Assembly: GCA_037623315.1 (NCBI GenBank)
Contig: JBBJJH010000007.1
Location: forward strand, 25,975-89,974
DNA: 64,000 nt
Origin: Halanaerobiaceae bacterium ANBcell28
GTDB taxonomy: Bacteria > Bacillota > Halanaerobiia > Halanaerobiales > DTU029
Direction of reading: 5' to 3'
Position 1 is the stretch's first letter. The number at the start of each line of letters is the position of its first letter. The notes under the pieces are model-generated. The model did no database searches. It was not told the origin of the DNA and saw nothing but the letters and a program-made list of their open reading frames with translations. A program made the position numbers and the translations under genes. Shown piece after piece: positions 1 through 8,767 of the stretch.

Positions 1-1203
1 AACATTGATATTGGTGGACCAACAATGATTAGATCTGCAGCAAAAAATAATAATGATGTTGCAGTACTTGTAAATCCTGAAGATTATCAAAAAGTTCTTG
101 ATGAATTATCAGCAAATGATAATATACTTAGTAAAGAAAGTAAATTAAAACTTGCATATAAGGCTTTTCATCATACAGCAGAATACGATCACTTAATACA
201 GGATTACCTTTCCGGAATTATTGCAGAAGATAATGATGATTTTCCTGAAGTAGTTATGGATCGTTATACAAAAAAGATGAGCCTGCGTTATGGTGAAAAC
301 CCACATCAAAAGGCTGCTTTTTATCAAGAGAAAGAGCAAATTGAACCTTCTATAACGACTGCTAAACAATTACATGGAAAAGAATTATCTTTTAATAATA
401 TAAATGATACCAATGGAGCATTTGAATTAATAAAAGAGTTTACAGATCAGCCAGCTGCTGCAGTAATAAAACATGCAAATCCATGTGGAATGGCGGTAGG
501 CGAAACATTAGTTGAAGCATACACAAAAGCACATGCTGGAGATCCTTTATCTGCTTTTGGTTGTATTGTTGCACTAAGTCAAGAAGTAACTGAAGATGTA
601 GCTAGTGAACTTACTGGAAAAGACAAATTTGTGGAAGTTGTAATAGCTCCTTCATATACTAATGAAGCATTGGAAATTTTAAAAGCACGTTGGAAAAACT
701 TGAGAATCTTAGAAACCGGTGACATATCTATCAATAAAGAAAAGCCAGGATTTGATATGAAAAAGGTTACAGGTGGACTTTTAGTACAGGAAAGAGATTT
801 ATATCTAGTAAATGAAGAAGATCTCCAATTAGTTACTGATGTAAAACCAACAGATCAACAAATAAAAGATTTACTATTTGCCTGGAAGGTAGTTAAGCAT
901 GTTAAATCAAACGCTATTGTTATGGGTAAAGATGGTATGATTACCGGCGTTGGAGCAGGACAGATGAGTAGAGTTGATGCTATGATTATTGCAGGTCGTA
1001 AGTCTGATGGAAGACAGGAAGGCGGAGTGGTAGCATCTGATGCCTTTTTCCCATTCCCAGATGCAATTGAAGAAGCTGCTGCTAAAGGAATAAAAGCAAT
1101 TATTCAACCAGGTGGTTCTATTCGTGATGATCAGGTAATTGAAGCAGCTAACAAGTTTGGTATTGCCATGGTATTTACAGGAAATAGACATTTTAAACAT
1201 TAA
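1..1203 (+). CDS. purH: Bifunctional AICAR formyltransferase / IMP cyclohydrolase, 5' end cut off by window
   Basis: Catalyses the last two steps of de novo purine synthesis: formylation of AICAR with 10-formyl-THF, then cyclisation to IMP. The reading frame is open from base 1 and reads NIDIGGPTMIRSAAKN, an internal motif of the IMP cyclohydrolase domain, so the ATG at 25 is not the start. About 400 codons are present and roughly the first 110-115 residues of the usual ~515 are missing. The formyltransferase Lys-His pair lies in KHANPCG (residues 157-158 of this fragment). The C-terminus is normal and a strong terminator follows, so this is probably the last gene of a pur operon lying to the left (inference). 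Confidence 0.97.
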   Translation, partial: NIDIGGPTMIRSAAKNNNDVAVLVNPEDYQKVLDELSANDNILSKESKLKLAYKAFHHTAEYDHLIQDYLSGIIAEDNDDFPEVVMDRYTKKMSLRYGENPHQKAAFYQEKEQIEPSITTAKQLHGKELSFNNINDTNGAFELIKEFTDQPAAAVIKHANPCGMAVGETLVEAYTKAHAGDPLSAFGCIVALSQEVTEDVASELTGKDKFVEVVIAPSYTNEALEILKARWKNLRILETGDISINKEKPGFDMKKVTGGLLVQERDLYLVNEEDLQLVTDVKPTDQQIKDLLFAWKVVKHVKSNAIVMGKDGMITGVGAGQMSRVDAMIIAGRKSDGRQEGGVVASDAFFPFPDAIEEAAAKGIKAIIQPGGSIRDDQVIEAANKFGIAMVFTGNRHFKH

Positions 1204-1229
1204 TAAAAACATATTTTAAGATATAAAAG

Positions 1230-1280
1230 AAAGAACAGGAGTAATGAGATGATTCCATTTTCCTGTTCTTTTATTATTTG
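1230..1280 (+). terminator. Rho-independent terminator after purH
   Basis: A perfect 11-bp stem pairs AAAGAACAGGA (1230-1240) with its complement at 1261-1271, with a 20-nt loop and a T-rich tail. It ends the purH transcript. Confidence 0.9.
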
Positions 1281-1410
1281 TAATTAGTAAATTATTAATT
1301 ATTATATTTAAATATTTACTTCATTTCAATTTTTAATTAAGGAAATACTATATCAAAGCCGTCATGCAAAACAAGATTTATATTGTAGATGTGTCTAGGA
1401 AGTTTGACTA

Positions 1411-1929
1411 TTATAATCTATATGGTGGTGAAACCTGTAAGTAATTTTTTAATTTGCCATATTCATAAAAACTATCGTAAAGCTTTATTTCTGTTTCTAA
1501 ATGTTTTTTAAATATTTCTCTAGTATAAGCACTGTCACTTCTTTGATAAGCTGATAATTCTTGAAACATAGATGTAGATAAGCTTTCAATCAGTAAGCGA
1601 TATATGAATCTATCATTAATTGTTTCATAATTTATCTTTGTATTAGAATCTTCGGGAGGTCTTTCAGGCATAATAATTGAAAATTCTTTACTTAATTTCT
1701 CTAAGTCTTTTTTTTGATCTAATAATACCTCCAAGCCATTAGCTATAATTTTCTTAAATTCTTCATCTTTAACTTGTTCTAATAATGTTTGAGTTGTAAT
1801 TATTGCACTATATTTTTTATCTAGCAAATTCCATATAGAATAGCTTTCACCAATAGTAATCATCGTACTCTTTTGATCTGCTTCTTTGCCTAATAAAGCC
1901 ATTTTTTCTGCAAAACTATTTATTTTCAT
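1411..1929 (-). CDS. DUF3231-like helical protein (ferritin-like / spore-coat-like)
   Basis: A 172-residue, almost wholly helical, soluble protein with no signal peptide. The pattern GESYSIWNLLDKKYSAI, then QTLLEQ and DEEFKK, resembles half of the DUF3231 repeat, a family of four-helix proteins common in spore-forming Firmicutes and distantly related to CotF-type coat proteins. Function is unknown. An AGGAG ribosome site sits just upstream of the ATG on the minus strand. It stands alone, convergent with purH and divergent from the MscS gene. The family assignment rests on pattern resemblance only. Confidence 0.7.
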   Translation of the reverse strand: MKINSFAEKMALLGKEADQKSTMITIGESYSIWNLLDKKYSAIITTQTLLEQVKDEEFKKIIANGLEVLLDQKKDLEKLSKEFSIIMPERPPEDSNTKINYETINDRFIYRLLIESLSTSMFQELSAYQRSDSAYTREIFKKHLETEIKLYDSFYEYGKLKNYLQVSPPYRL

Positions 1930-2198
1930 TTAAATACTCCTATCTTCTTAAATATATAAGTAGACTTTTCTATTTTATATTATTACAATACATTAACCTA
2001 CTTATACTTTATGTATGTATTTAAAAATTTTAATAAAAATACTTATGCATATAAAATATATATTTATAAGTAATAATAATTAATTTTATTAACACAAAGG
2101 AAATTTATAATTATTATAGAATTTTAATATATAAGTATATTTAAAGATGATTACTAAATATAATATTAATATCAATTAAATATAGGAGTGATTTAGAA

Positions 2199-3497
2199 TT
2201 GGAAATTGAAATAGTAGAAATATTAAACTGGTTTAAAGAGAATCTTTTTACAATATATCATTTAATCCAAGTATCAATTCTTATAATTATAGCAATAATA
2301 TCTTATCATGTCTCAGGCAGATTTCGTAATCATTTATTTATAGAAAAATTATTGAAGTTTTTAAAATACATAAAAATTATTTCCAAAGAAAACATAGTAA
2401 AAGAAATTAATAAATTACTCTGGCCAATAGTTGCTATTTTAATTGTCTGGTTCTATATTCTTCTGGCTTTAAATTTAAATTGGCCATTTCAAATTGTAAT
2501 GATTGTTGGACATATACTAAATGCCTGGGTTATTATAAAAATTATTTCCTCTTTTATAAAGAATATATTTGTATCTCGTTTCATTGCGATCATTATTTGG
2601 ATAATAGCTGTCTTAAAAATATTAGAGATTTATGATAGTATTATACAAGTTTTAGATACGATTGAGTTAAGTACTGGTGCTTATAATATTTCAGCTTTAA
2701 ATTTGATAAATACACTTATCATATTCTCAATACTGGCGTTTTTAGCAGATAAAATTGCTTCATTTTTAGAAACACGAGTAAACAAAATAAGAACTCTTAC
2801 ACCTTCAGCCAGAGTATTATTTAAAAAATTTATTAGGATTATTTTAATGACAATAGTTGGACTAATTGCTTTAAGTAATTTAGGGATCGATTTAACTGCT
2901 TTTGCTTTTCTAGGTGGTACATTGGGTGTTGGTCTTGGATTTGGTTTACAGAAGGTAGTTTCTAACTTTGTAAGTGGTATCATAATTATTCTAGATAAAT
3001 CTGTAAAACCAGGAGATATAATTGAAATAAATGATACTTATGGATATATTAATTCACTTGACACAAGATTTGTTTCTTTGGTTACTAGAAGTGGTAAAGA
3101 GTACTTAATTCCAAATGAAGATTTTATTACACAAACTGTAGTTAATTGGTCTTATAGTGATAAAAAAGTTCGAATAGATGTCCCTATAGGAATATCTTAT
3201 GAATCAGATCCGTCAAAAGTAATTGACTTAATTGAAGAAGCAGTTAAAGATATTAATCGCATTAATAAGGATATACCCCCTAGGTGTCTAGTAGAAGAAT
3301 TTGCTGATAGTTCAATAGATTTAGTACTAAGATTCTGGATAAGTGATCCACAAAATGGTGTTGCTAATGTCAAAAGTGATGTGATGCTAAAAATTTGGGA
3401 TGTTCTAAAGGAAAATAATATTAGTATTCCATATCCGCAAAGGGACTTACATTTAAAGACCAATACTATGCATCAAGAAAAAATATTTGATAATTAG
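2199..3497 (+). CDS. Small-conductance mechanosensitive channel, MscS family
   Basis: A 432-residue inner-membrane channel that opens on membrane tension to release solutes during hypo-osmotic shock. The start is TTG at 2199, fixed by AGGAGTG at 2184-2190. Several hydrophobic helices occupy residues ~15-260. The pore-lining helix is Gly/Ala-rich (FLGGTLGVGLGFGLQ, ending about residue 251), followed by the MscS beta domain (KPGDIIEINDTYGYI; LIPNEDF) and a cytoplasmic alpha/beta domain. The membrane part is longer than E. coli MscS (286 residues), as in larger MscS homologues. It is monocistronic, with a long AT-rich upstream region. It fits the osmotic-stress content of the window. Confidence 0.93.
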   Translation: MEIEIVEILNWFKENLFTIYHLIQVSILIIIAIISYHVSGRFRNHLFIEKLLKFLKYIKIISKENIVKEINKLLWPIVAILIVWFYILLALNLNWPFQIVMIVGHILNAWVIIKIISSFIKNIFVSRFIAIIIWIIAVLKILEIYDSIIQVLDTIELSTGAYNISALNLINTLIIFSILAFLADKIASFLETRVNKIRTLTPSARVLFKKFIRIILMTIVGLIALSNLGIDLTAFAFLGGTLGVGLGFGLQKVVSNFVSGIIIILDKSVKPGDIIEINDTYGYINSLDTRFVSLVTRSGKEYLIPNEDFITQTVVNWSYSDKKVRIDVPIGISYESDPSKVIDLIEEAVKDINRINKDIPPRCLVEEFADSSIDLVLRFWISDPQNGVANVKSDVMLKIWDVLKENNISIPYPQRDLHLKTNTMHQEKIFDN

Positions 3498-3562
3498 TTC
3501 TAATATAAAACATTATACTTTTTCTAGAATGATGTTAAACTCAAGGAGAGGAGATAAGTTAA

Positions 3563-5953
3563 ATGAAACTTAAAATAGAAGATTTAAAAGCGAAATGTAA
3601 TCCAGAAAATTTGGAATTCAAAACAACAGAAGAAATTGAGGCATTAGAGCAGGGGATTATAGGTCAGGAGAGAGCTGTTAACGCAATTGATTTAGGGCTA
3701 AGACTAAAACAGGAAGGTTATAATATCTTCATTTGTGGAAGTACAGGGACAGGTAAAACTACATATGCCAAAACTATAGCCAAAAAGAAATCAGAAAAAA
3801 AAGAAGTTCCAGATGATTTAGCATATGTTTATAATTTTAAAGAAAAATCCAAACCTAATGTATTAATTCTACCATCTGGTCTTGGTGAAGAGTTTAAAAA
3901 AGATATGAAATCTGTAATTGAAGAATTAGAAGAAGAAATTCCAAAGGCGTTGGAAAGCGAGGAGCACGAAAACAAAAAGAGCAGTCTTATGACTGAACTT
4001 CAGGAAGAATCAAATAAATATATTGAGGATTTAGAAAATGAAATAAGAGAAGAAGGCTTTATATTACAACATTCAGCACAAGGTACTATGCCAAAACCAA
4101 TTCCAATAAATAAGGAAGGCAATCCTATAAGTAAGGAAGAATTTCAAGAAATGGCTGAAGAAGATAGAAAAAGAATTAAGGAAAAAAATCTTGAAATACA
4201 AGAAAAAATAGATAAACTAAGAAGAATGATTAGAAATCTAAAGTTAGAAACTCAAGAAGAACTTGATAAGCTAGATAAAAAAATTGGATTATCAATTATT
4301 AACCCAATATTTGATAATTTGAAAGGGAAATATAAGTGTTGTGATGATGTTATTTCTTACTTTCAAGATGTGAAACAGAATTTAATAGAAAATATTGAAA
4401 AGTTTGCAGAAAAAAATACTCAAAATAATTTTTTGATGGCATTACAACAGGGAAAAGATGAATCGTTTTTGAATAGATATCAAGTAAACCTATTTGTTAA
4501 TAATAAAAATACTAAAGGAGCTCCAGTTATTGTAGAGTCAAATCCTACTTATTATAATTTGTTTGGTAAAATTGAAGGAAAAAGCCAGTTTGGTGCGATT
4601 ACAACTGACTTTACAATGATTAAAAGTGGAGCAATACATAGAGCAAATGGAGGGTACCTTATTTTAAATGCCAGAGATGTATTGCAAAAACCTTTTGCCT
4701 GGGAAACATTAAAAAGAACACTACTAAATCAGGAAACTATAATAGAGAACATAGGAGAACAATATAGAGCAATTCCAACAACAACCTTAAAACCTAAAGC
4801 TATACCTATTAATTTAAAAATAATATTAATTGGAAACCCCTGGATATATCAGTTGCTTTATTATTATGATGAAGAATTTAAAAAATTGTTTAAAATTAAA
4901 GCAGATTTTGATATAGAAATGAAACGAGATAAAGAAAATTTAAATAAATTTTCTTCATTTATTGCATCTGTTATTAAACGTGAAAATATAAAGCATTTTA
5001 CTGCTGAAGCTATAGCAAAAGTGATAGATTATAGCAGTAGAATTACAGATAAAAAAGAAAAATTATCAACTAAATTCAATGAAATTCTGGAAATTCTCTT
5101 TGAAGCAAATGCCTGGTCTGAGATGAATGATAATAAATTTGTAGAAGCAGAAGATGTTCTAAAAGCAATTAAAGAAAAATATATGAGGGCTAACTTAATT
5201 GAAGAAAAAATACAGGAAATGATTAATAAGGGACATATTCTTATAGATGTAGAAGGGGAAGAAATAGGACAAATTAATGCTTTATCAGTATATAGAACTG
5301 GTGAATATAGCTTTGGTAGACCTTCACGAGTTACAGCAAGAACTTATTTAGGTCAAGAAGGTGTTATTAATATAGAAAGAGAAGCAAAAATGAGCGGTAA
5401 TATTCACAATAAAGCTGTTATGATTTTATCTGCATATCTTGGTGGAAAATATGCCCAAGATAAACCCCTTAGTCTATCTGCTAGTTTAGCATTTGAACAA
5501 AATTATGTTGGAATTGATGGAGATAGTGCATCCTGTGCTGAGTTAATTGCTCTTCTTTCGTCTATTTCTAAAATACCAGTTAAACAGACTTTAGCAATAA
5601 CAGGATCAATGAATCAAAAAGGTAAAGTACAGCCTATTGGTGGAGTTAATGAAAAAATAGAAGGATATTTTAAAGTCTGCAAAGAACTTGGACTTAATTC
5701 TAATCAAGGGGTTGTGATTCCATTGCAAAATATGGATAATTTGATGCTAGAAGATGAAGTTCTAGAAGCAGTTGCTAAAGGTGAATTTAATATTTATGCA
5801 GTTAAAGATATAGATGAAGCTATAGAGTTGATGATGGGAGAAAATCTTGCAATAGTACATAAAAAAGTTCAGGAATCATTAATTGACTTTGCAGATAAGA
5901 CTGCAGATTTTAATGATTCTTCAGATGATAGCGGGGACAATGATGTTATTTAA
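3563..5953 (+). CDS. Lon-like ATP-dependent protease (AAA_32 / Lon_C type)
   Basis: A 796-residue cytoplasmic protease of the AAA_32-plus-Lon_C family, distinct from classical LonA because it lacks the LAN substrate domain. Walker A is GSTGTGKTT at residues 59-67. A charged coiled-coil insert spans about 110-260. The C-terminal peptidase domain carries the Ser-Lys dyad: Ser655 in GDSASC and Lys698 in GGVNEKIEG, 43 residues apart as in E. coli Lon (679/722). A strong SD (AAGGAGAGG) precedes the ATG. It is followed by the yraN-like gene after about 60 bp. Substrates are unknown. Confidence 0.93.
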   Translation: MKLKIEDLKAKCNPENLEFKTTEEIEALEQGIIGQERAVNAIDLGLRLKQEGYNIFICGSTGTGKTTYAKTIAKKKSEKKEVPDDLAYVYNFKEKSKPNVLILPSGLGEEFKKDMKSVIEELEEEIPKALESEEHENKKSSLMTELQEESNKYIEDLENEIREEGFILQHSAQGTMPKPIPINKEGNPISKEEFQEMAEEDRKRIKEKNLEIQEKIDKLRRMIRNLKLETQEELDKLDKKIGLSIINPIFDNLKGKYKCCDDVISYFQDVKQNLIENIEKFAEKNTQNNFLMALQQGKDESFLNRYQVNLFVNNKNTKGAPVIVESNPTYYNLFGKIEGKSQFGAITTDFTMIKSGAIHRANGGYLILNARDVLQKPFAWETLKRTLLNQETIIENIGEQYRAIPTTTLKPKAIPINLKIILIGNPWIYQLLYYYDEEFKKLFKIKADFDIEMKRDKENLNKFSSFIASVIKRENIKHFTAEAIAKVIDYSSRITDKKEKLSTKFNEILEILFEANAWSEMNDNKFVEAEDVLKAIKEKYMRANLIEEKIQEMINKGHILIDVEGEEIGQINALSVYRTGEYSFGRPSRVTARTYLGQEGVINIEREAKMSGNIHNKAVMILSAYLGGKYAQDKPLSLSASLAFEQNYVGIDGDSASCAELIALLSSISKIPVKQTLAITGSMNQKGKVQPIGGVNEKIEGYFKVCKELGLNSNQGVVIPLQNMDNLMLEDEVLEAVAKGEFNIYAVKDIDEAIELMMGENLAIVHKKVQESLIDFADKTADFNDSSDDSGDNDVI

Positions 5954-5967
5954 TTATATATTATTTT

Positions 5968-6000
5968 AGATAAATGATTATCTTATTTATTTTTAGGGGA
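5968..6000 (+). terminator. Weak hairpin between the Lon-like gene and yraN
   Basis: AGATAA (5968-5973) pairs with TTATCT (5978-5983) around a 4-nt loop and is followed by a T-rich stretch. The stem is short and AT-rich, so termination is probably partial. Confidence 0.3.
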
Positions 6001-6012
6001 TGAGAGATTGAA

Positions 6013-6360
6013 ATGAATAATAGAGAGTTGGGAGAATGGGGAGAAGATAAAGCTATAGAATATCTAAAAAAACAATCGTATAAGATAATTAAACGTAACT
6101 TTAGATATTCTAGAGGAGAAATTGATATAATAGCTGAAAAAAATGAATATCTAATATTTGTAGAAGTAAAGCTCAGGAAAAGCAAGAAATATGGTTCTCC
6201 TGAGCTTGCTGTCGATATAAGAAAACAGACAAAGATAAGAACAGTAGCAAACTATTACTTAATGAAGAATTCTAATAATAAAAAAATAAGATTTGATGTG
6301 ATATGTATTGAAGTGTCTAATGGAAAGGGTAATTTAAAACATTATAAAAATGCATTTTGA
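6013..6360 (+). CDS. YraN / UPF0102 family nuclease-like protein
   Basis: A 115-residue protein with a restriction-endonuclease-like fold. The PD-(D/E)XK-type residues are visible: G35-E36-I-D38 and E51-V-K53, after an N-terminal helix (GEWGEDKAIEYLKKQ) typical of YraN. The family is widespread, often beside rnhB or DNA-processing genes, and proposed to act on DNA, but its precise role is unsettled. Full length for the family. A purine-rich SD (AGGGGATGAG, 5995-6004) fixes the ATG. It is followed at once by a decayed acetyltransferase gene. Confidence 0.9.
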   Translation: MNNRELGEWGEDKAIEYLKKQSYKIIKRNFRYSRGEIDIIAEKNEYLIFVEVKLRKSKKYGSPELAVDIRKQTKIRTVANYYLMKNSNNKKIRFDVICIEVSNGKGNLKHYKNAF

Positions 6361-6381
6361 AATCCAAATGAGGTGTTTAGT

Positions 6382-6984
6382 ATGAATTTAAATGAGTTAT
6401 ACAAGCTAGAAAAGAAGGATATTGCCCATAGCGCTGAGCTTATGTCCAGGGCTTTTTATGATTATCCGTTGTTTAAATATATCTTAGGAAATAAACATAA
6501 TGAAGAAAATATGAATAAAGTACTTAAATTCTTAATAAAATATGGCGTTCTTTATGGGCAAGTATATGCCAATTCAGCTGATATTGAAGGAATAATACTA
6601 TTCTCAGATTATAGAGATTATAAGTTTACTTTCTATAGAACTCTTAGGGCTGGTGGTTTATCTCTTTCTAAATTAGGGGCAGATGTAGGGAAAAGATTTT
6701 CAGAATATGAAAGTTTTACAGAAAATATACATAAAAAACATGTCAAAAAAGATCATCAATATATTATTCTTCTAGGAGTTGATCCAGATAAACAAGGACA
6801 GGGTTATGGAAAAAAATTATTAAATCCTATATTAGAAATGGCAGCGAACAAAGAACAAGCGACTTATTTAGAAACCCATGGCTAAACTAATGTTGAAATA
6901 TATGAAAAAATTGGTTTTAAATTGCTTTCTGAAGATACTGTACCTGATCTTGGAATACAACAATATGCAATGATAAAAGAATAA
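6382..6984 (+). pseudogene. GNAT acetyltransferase gene interrupted by an in-frame TAA
   Basis: The frame encodes a GNAT N-acetyltransferase, with the acetyl-CoA loop in GVDPDKQGQGYGKKLL. It reaches YLETHG and stops at TAA 6883-6885. The same frame then continues for 32 more codons that are plainly the missing C-terminus (TNVEIYEKIGFKLLSED ... QYAMIKE) and ends at 6982-6984. One nonsense change, such as CAA to TAA, explains this. ATG 6382 is the likely start, because the AATGAGG motif lies about 8 nt upstream; GTG 6373 overlaps that motif. The shortened product would lack the last strand and helix of the fold and is probably inactive. Readthrough or a sequencing error cannot be excluded. Confidence 0.88.
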
Positions 6985-6997
6985 TTATATATTTAAC

Positions 6998-7027
6998 TTG
7001 ACAAAGCCAATCATTTGAAGATAAAAT
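6998..7027 (+). promoter_or_regulatory. SigA-like promoter before the trpS remnant
   Basis: TTGACA (6998-7003), an 18-bp spacer, then TAAAAT (7022-7027). It may be the preserved promoter of the lost gene, or may now serve the downstream kinase-like gene. Confidence 0.5.
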
Positions 7028-7062
7028 TACAATAATTAAGAAAATATGGAGGTTTTAAAGTA

Positions 7063-7465
7063 AGATCAAAATCAAAGAAAAAACGGGTCTTTTCAGGTCT
7101 TTCAGACTCTCCAGATATGATTATGATTAAAGATACAATTATGAAAGCAACTACAGATTCTAATAAAGAAACTAGATTTGAATATGCTTCACCAGGAATT
7201 AAAAATATATTAGTACTCTATGAAATTTTAACTAAGAAATCAAGAGAAGATATTGAATAACACTATTGAAGGAGCTAATTACGGGAAAGTAAAGAAAGAT
7301 TAACTTGAAGTTGTTGAAAGCTTAAAACCAATTCAAGCCAAATATAATGAAATTATAAAAGAAGAATCATATCTTAATAGTATATTGGAGCAAGGAAAAG
7401 AAAAAGCAATTGAAATAGCCTCTGATACAATAGAAGAAGTTAAGCTAAGTTTGGATTTGAAATAA
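7063..7465 (+). pseudogene. trpS: Degraded 3' remnant of a tryptophanyl-tRNA synthetase gene
   Basis: No long open frame, but joined frames give a recognisable TrpRS C-terminal half. Frame 1 (7063-7260) reads LSDSPDMI, then IMKATTDSNKETRFEYASPG, then IKNILVLYEIL. After a +1 shift at about 7260 the next frame reads TIEGANYGKVKKD, a stop at 7301-7303, then LEVVESLKPIQAKYNEI to the stop at 7463-7465. These match the LTDSPE..IRKKI.KAVTDS, G.SNLL.IYS and F.KPIQ..Y segments of bacterial TrpRS. The Rossmann domain with the HIGH motif is missing and the KMSKS segment is not recognisable. The gene is dead by frameshift, stop and deletion. A functional trpS must lie elsewhere (inference). Confidence 0.82.
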
Positions 7466-7535
7466 TTTTGAAGGAAAACTAAGATAAGCTTTATGTTAAG
7501 AGATATACAAATTATTAATTGTTGAGGGGTAAAAT

Positions 7536-8030
7536 ATGAATTTAGTTCTTATAGGAATGTCAGGAGCAGGTAAAAGCACTTTGGGAGTCTTACTTGCCAA
7601 ATCATTAGCTTTGGAGTTTATAGATACAGATATTATTATTCAAAAAGCTGAAGCTAGATTATTACAAGATATTATATATCAAGTTGGGGTAGAAGCCTTT
7701 TTAAAGATAGAAGAAAAAGTAGTTTCTAATTTGAAGAAAGATAACGCTGTTATAGCTACTGGGGGAAGTGTTGTATATTCCCCAGTAACTATGGAATCAT
7801 TAAAGTCAAATGCTAAGATAATATATTTATATGTATCTTTTGAAGAAATTAAAAAAAGAATCAATAATATCAATTCAAGAGGAATTGCAATGAAAAAGGG
7901 CTATAATCTTAAAGATGTCTATAACGAAAGAATTCCTTTGTATGAGAGATATGCAGATATAATAGTAGATTGCTCAAATAAAAGTATTGAGCAATCTTTA
8001 GATGAAATATTATTAAATTTGAATGTGTGA
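7536..8030 (+). CDS. Shikimate-kinase-like P-loop kinase
   Basis: A 164-residue P-loop kinase of the shikimate/gluconate kinase superfamily. Walker A is GMSGAGKST (7-15), D30-T-D32 is the Mg/substrate Asp pair, a Gly motif is ATGGSVV, and the lid and adenine region is RGIAMKK...ERIPLYERYAD. Shikimate kinases carry an Arg in GxxxFRxxE that binds the shikimate carboxylate. Here the segment reads EAFLKIEE, with Leu56 in that place, so the substrate may differ. The start ATG has a TGAGGGG ribosome site. There are no other aro genes next to it. The fold is certain; the reaction is not. Confidence 0.78.
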   Translation: MNLVLIGMSGAGKSTLGVLLAKSLALEFIDTDIIIQKAEARLLQDIIYQVGVEAFLKIEEKVVSNLKKDNAVIATGGSVVYSPVTMESLKSNAKIIYLYVSFEEIKKRINNINSRGIAMKKGYNLKDVYNERIPLYERYADIIVDCSNKSIEQSLDEILLNLNV

Positions 8031-8100
8031 GTAAAAATTGTTAATTTAATTGTTTTATTTCGTTCTATTTTCTTATAGAAATTAAAGTTGGTGGATAGAT

Positions 8101-8481
8101 ATGTTTGAACATGATTTTATTATGCGTATGATTAAAGACCTTGCTAAGTTTCTTGCGCTTTTTTTAAAAAAAGATAATGTAGATTATGTATTACCAAAAG
8201 ATCAAGAAGATTACACTGAAACGGATTATTTATATAAAGAATTACTGAAATTACTTAATCAAGATGAAATAAACAAAGCTGAAAATCTATTATTTCAAAA
8301 ATTAGATAGGGAGAATACTAAATTTTTAGACTTAGCCATAGATTTTTATACTCGTTTAAATAATTTTGATGATGATTACCTAGAAAAAAATGATTTTACT
8401 AGATTAGAAATAGAAGATGGTCTAAAAGAAATAGCTGAAAAATTTGGCATCAGTTTAAAGTCTTTTTTTGCAGAATATTAA
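8101..8481 (+). CDS. DUF6483-like small helical protein
   Basis: A 126-residue soluble acidic protein beginning MFEHDFIMRMIKDLAKFLAL, with a C-terminal helical pair (DDDYLEKNDFTRLEIEDGLKEIAEKFG). This start and end pattern matches my memory of the DUF6483 family of Firmicutes. Its helix-turn-helix layout resembles TPR-like repeats. No catalytic motif is visible and the function is unknown. The SD is GGTGGA just before the ATG, about 70 bp after the kinase-like gene, so the two may be co-transcribed. Confidence 0.65.
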   Translation: MFEHDFIMRMIKDLAKFLALFLKKDNVDYVLPKDQEDYTETDYLYKELLKLLNQDEINKAENLLFQKLDRENTKFLDLAIDFYTRLNNFDDDYLEKNDFTRLEIEDGLKEIAEKFGISLKSFFAEY

Positions 8482-8690
8482 TTTATTAAATTCTGTAAAT
8501 AGAATATCGAAAGTTATACTTATATTTTAATATTTCTTTAAACCATGCCTTTCCAGAATTAACATTAGAATAATCAAAATGAGATTATTTTGTTTATAGG
8601 TTTATTAATCAATTTATTTTATTACATGTTGAAATTTTAGATACATTATCAGAAATAAATAAATAAAAATATCTTTTTTACTTAAATGTC

Positions 8691-8719
8691 TTTAAAAATA
8701 CTAATACTTTTGTTATAAT
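8691..8719 (+). promoter_or_regulatory. Candidate SigA promoter for the DUF1576 gene
   Basis: TTTAAA (8691-8696), a 17-bp spacer, then TATAAT (8714-8719), about 50 bp before the start codon. The -35 is weak. The rest of the 286-bp gap from 8482 is AT-rich with nothing recognised. Confidence 0.5.
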
Positions 8720-8767
8720 ATACTGAGTTGACATTTATTAATATATACTAGTTTAAGGAGTAACAAT

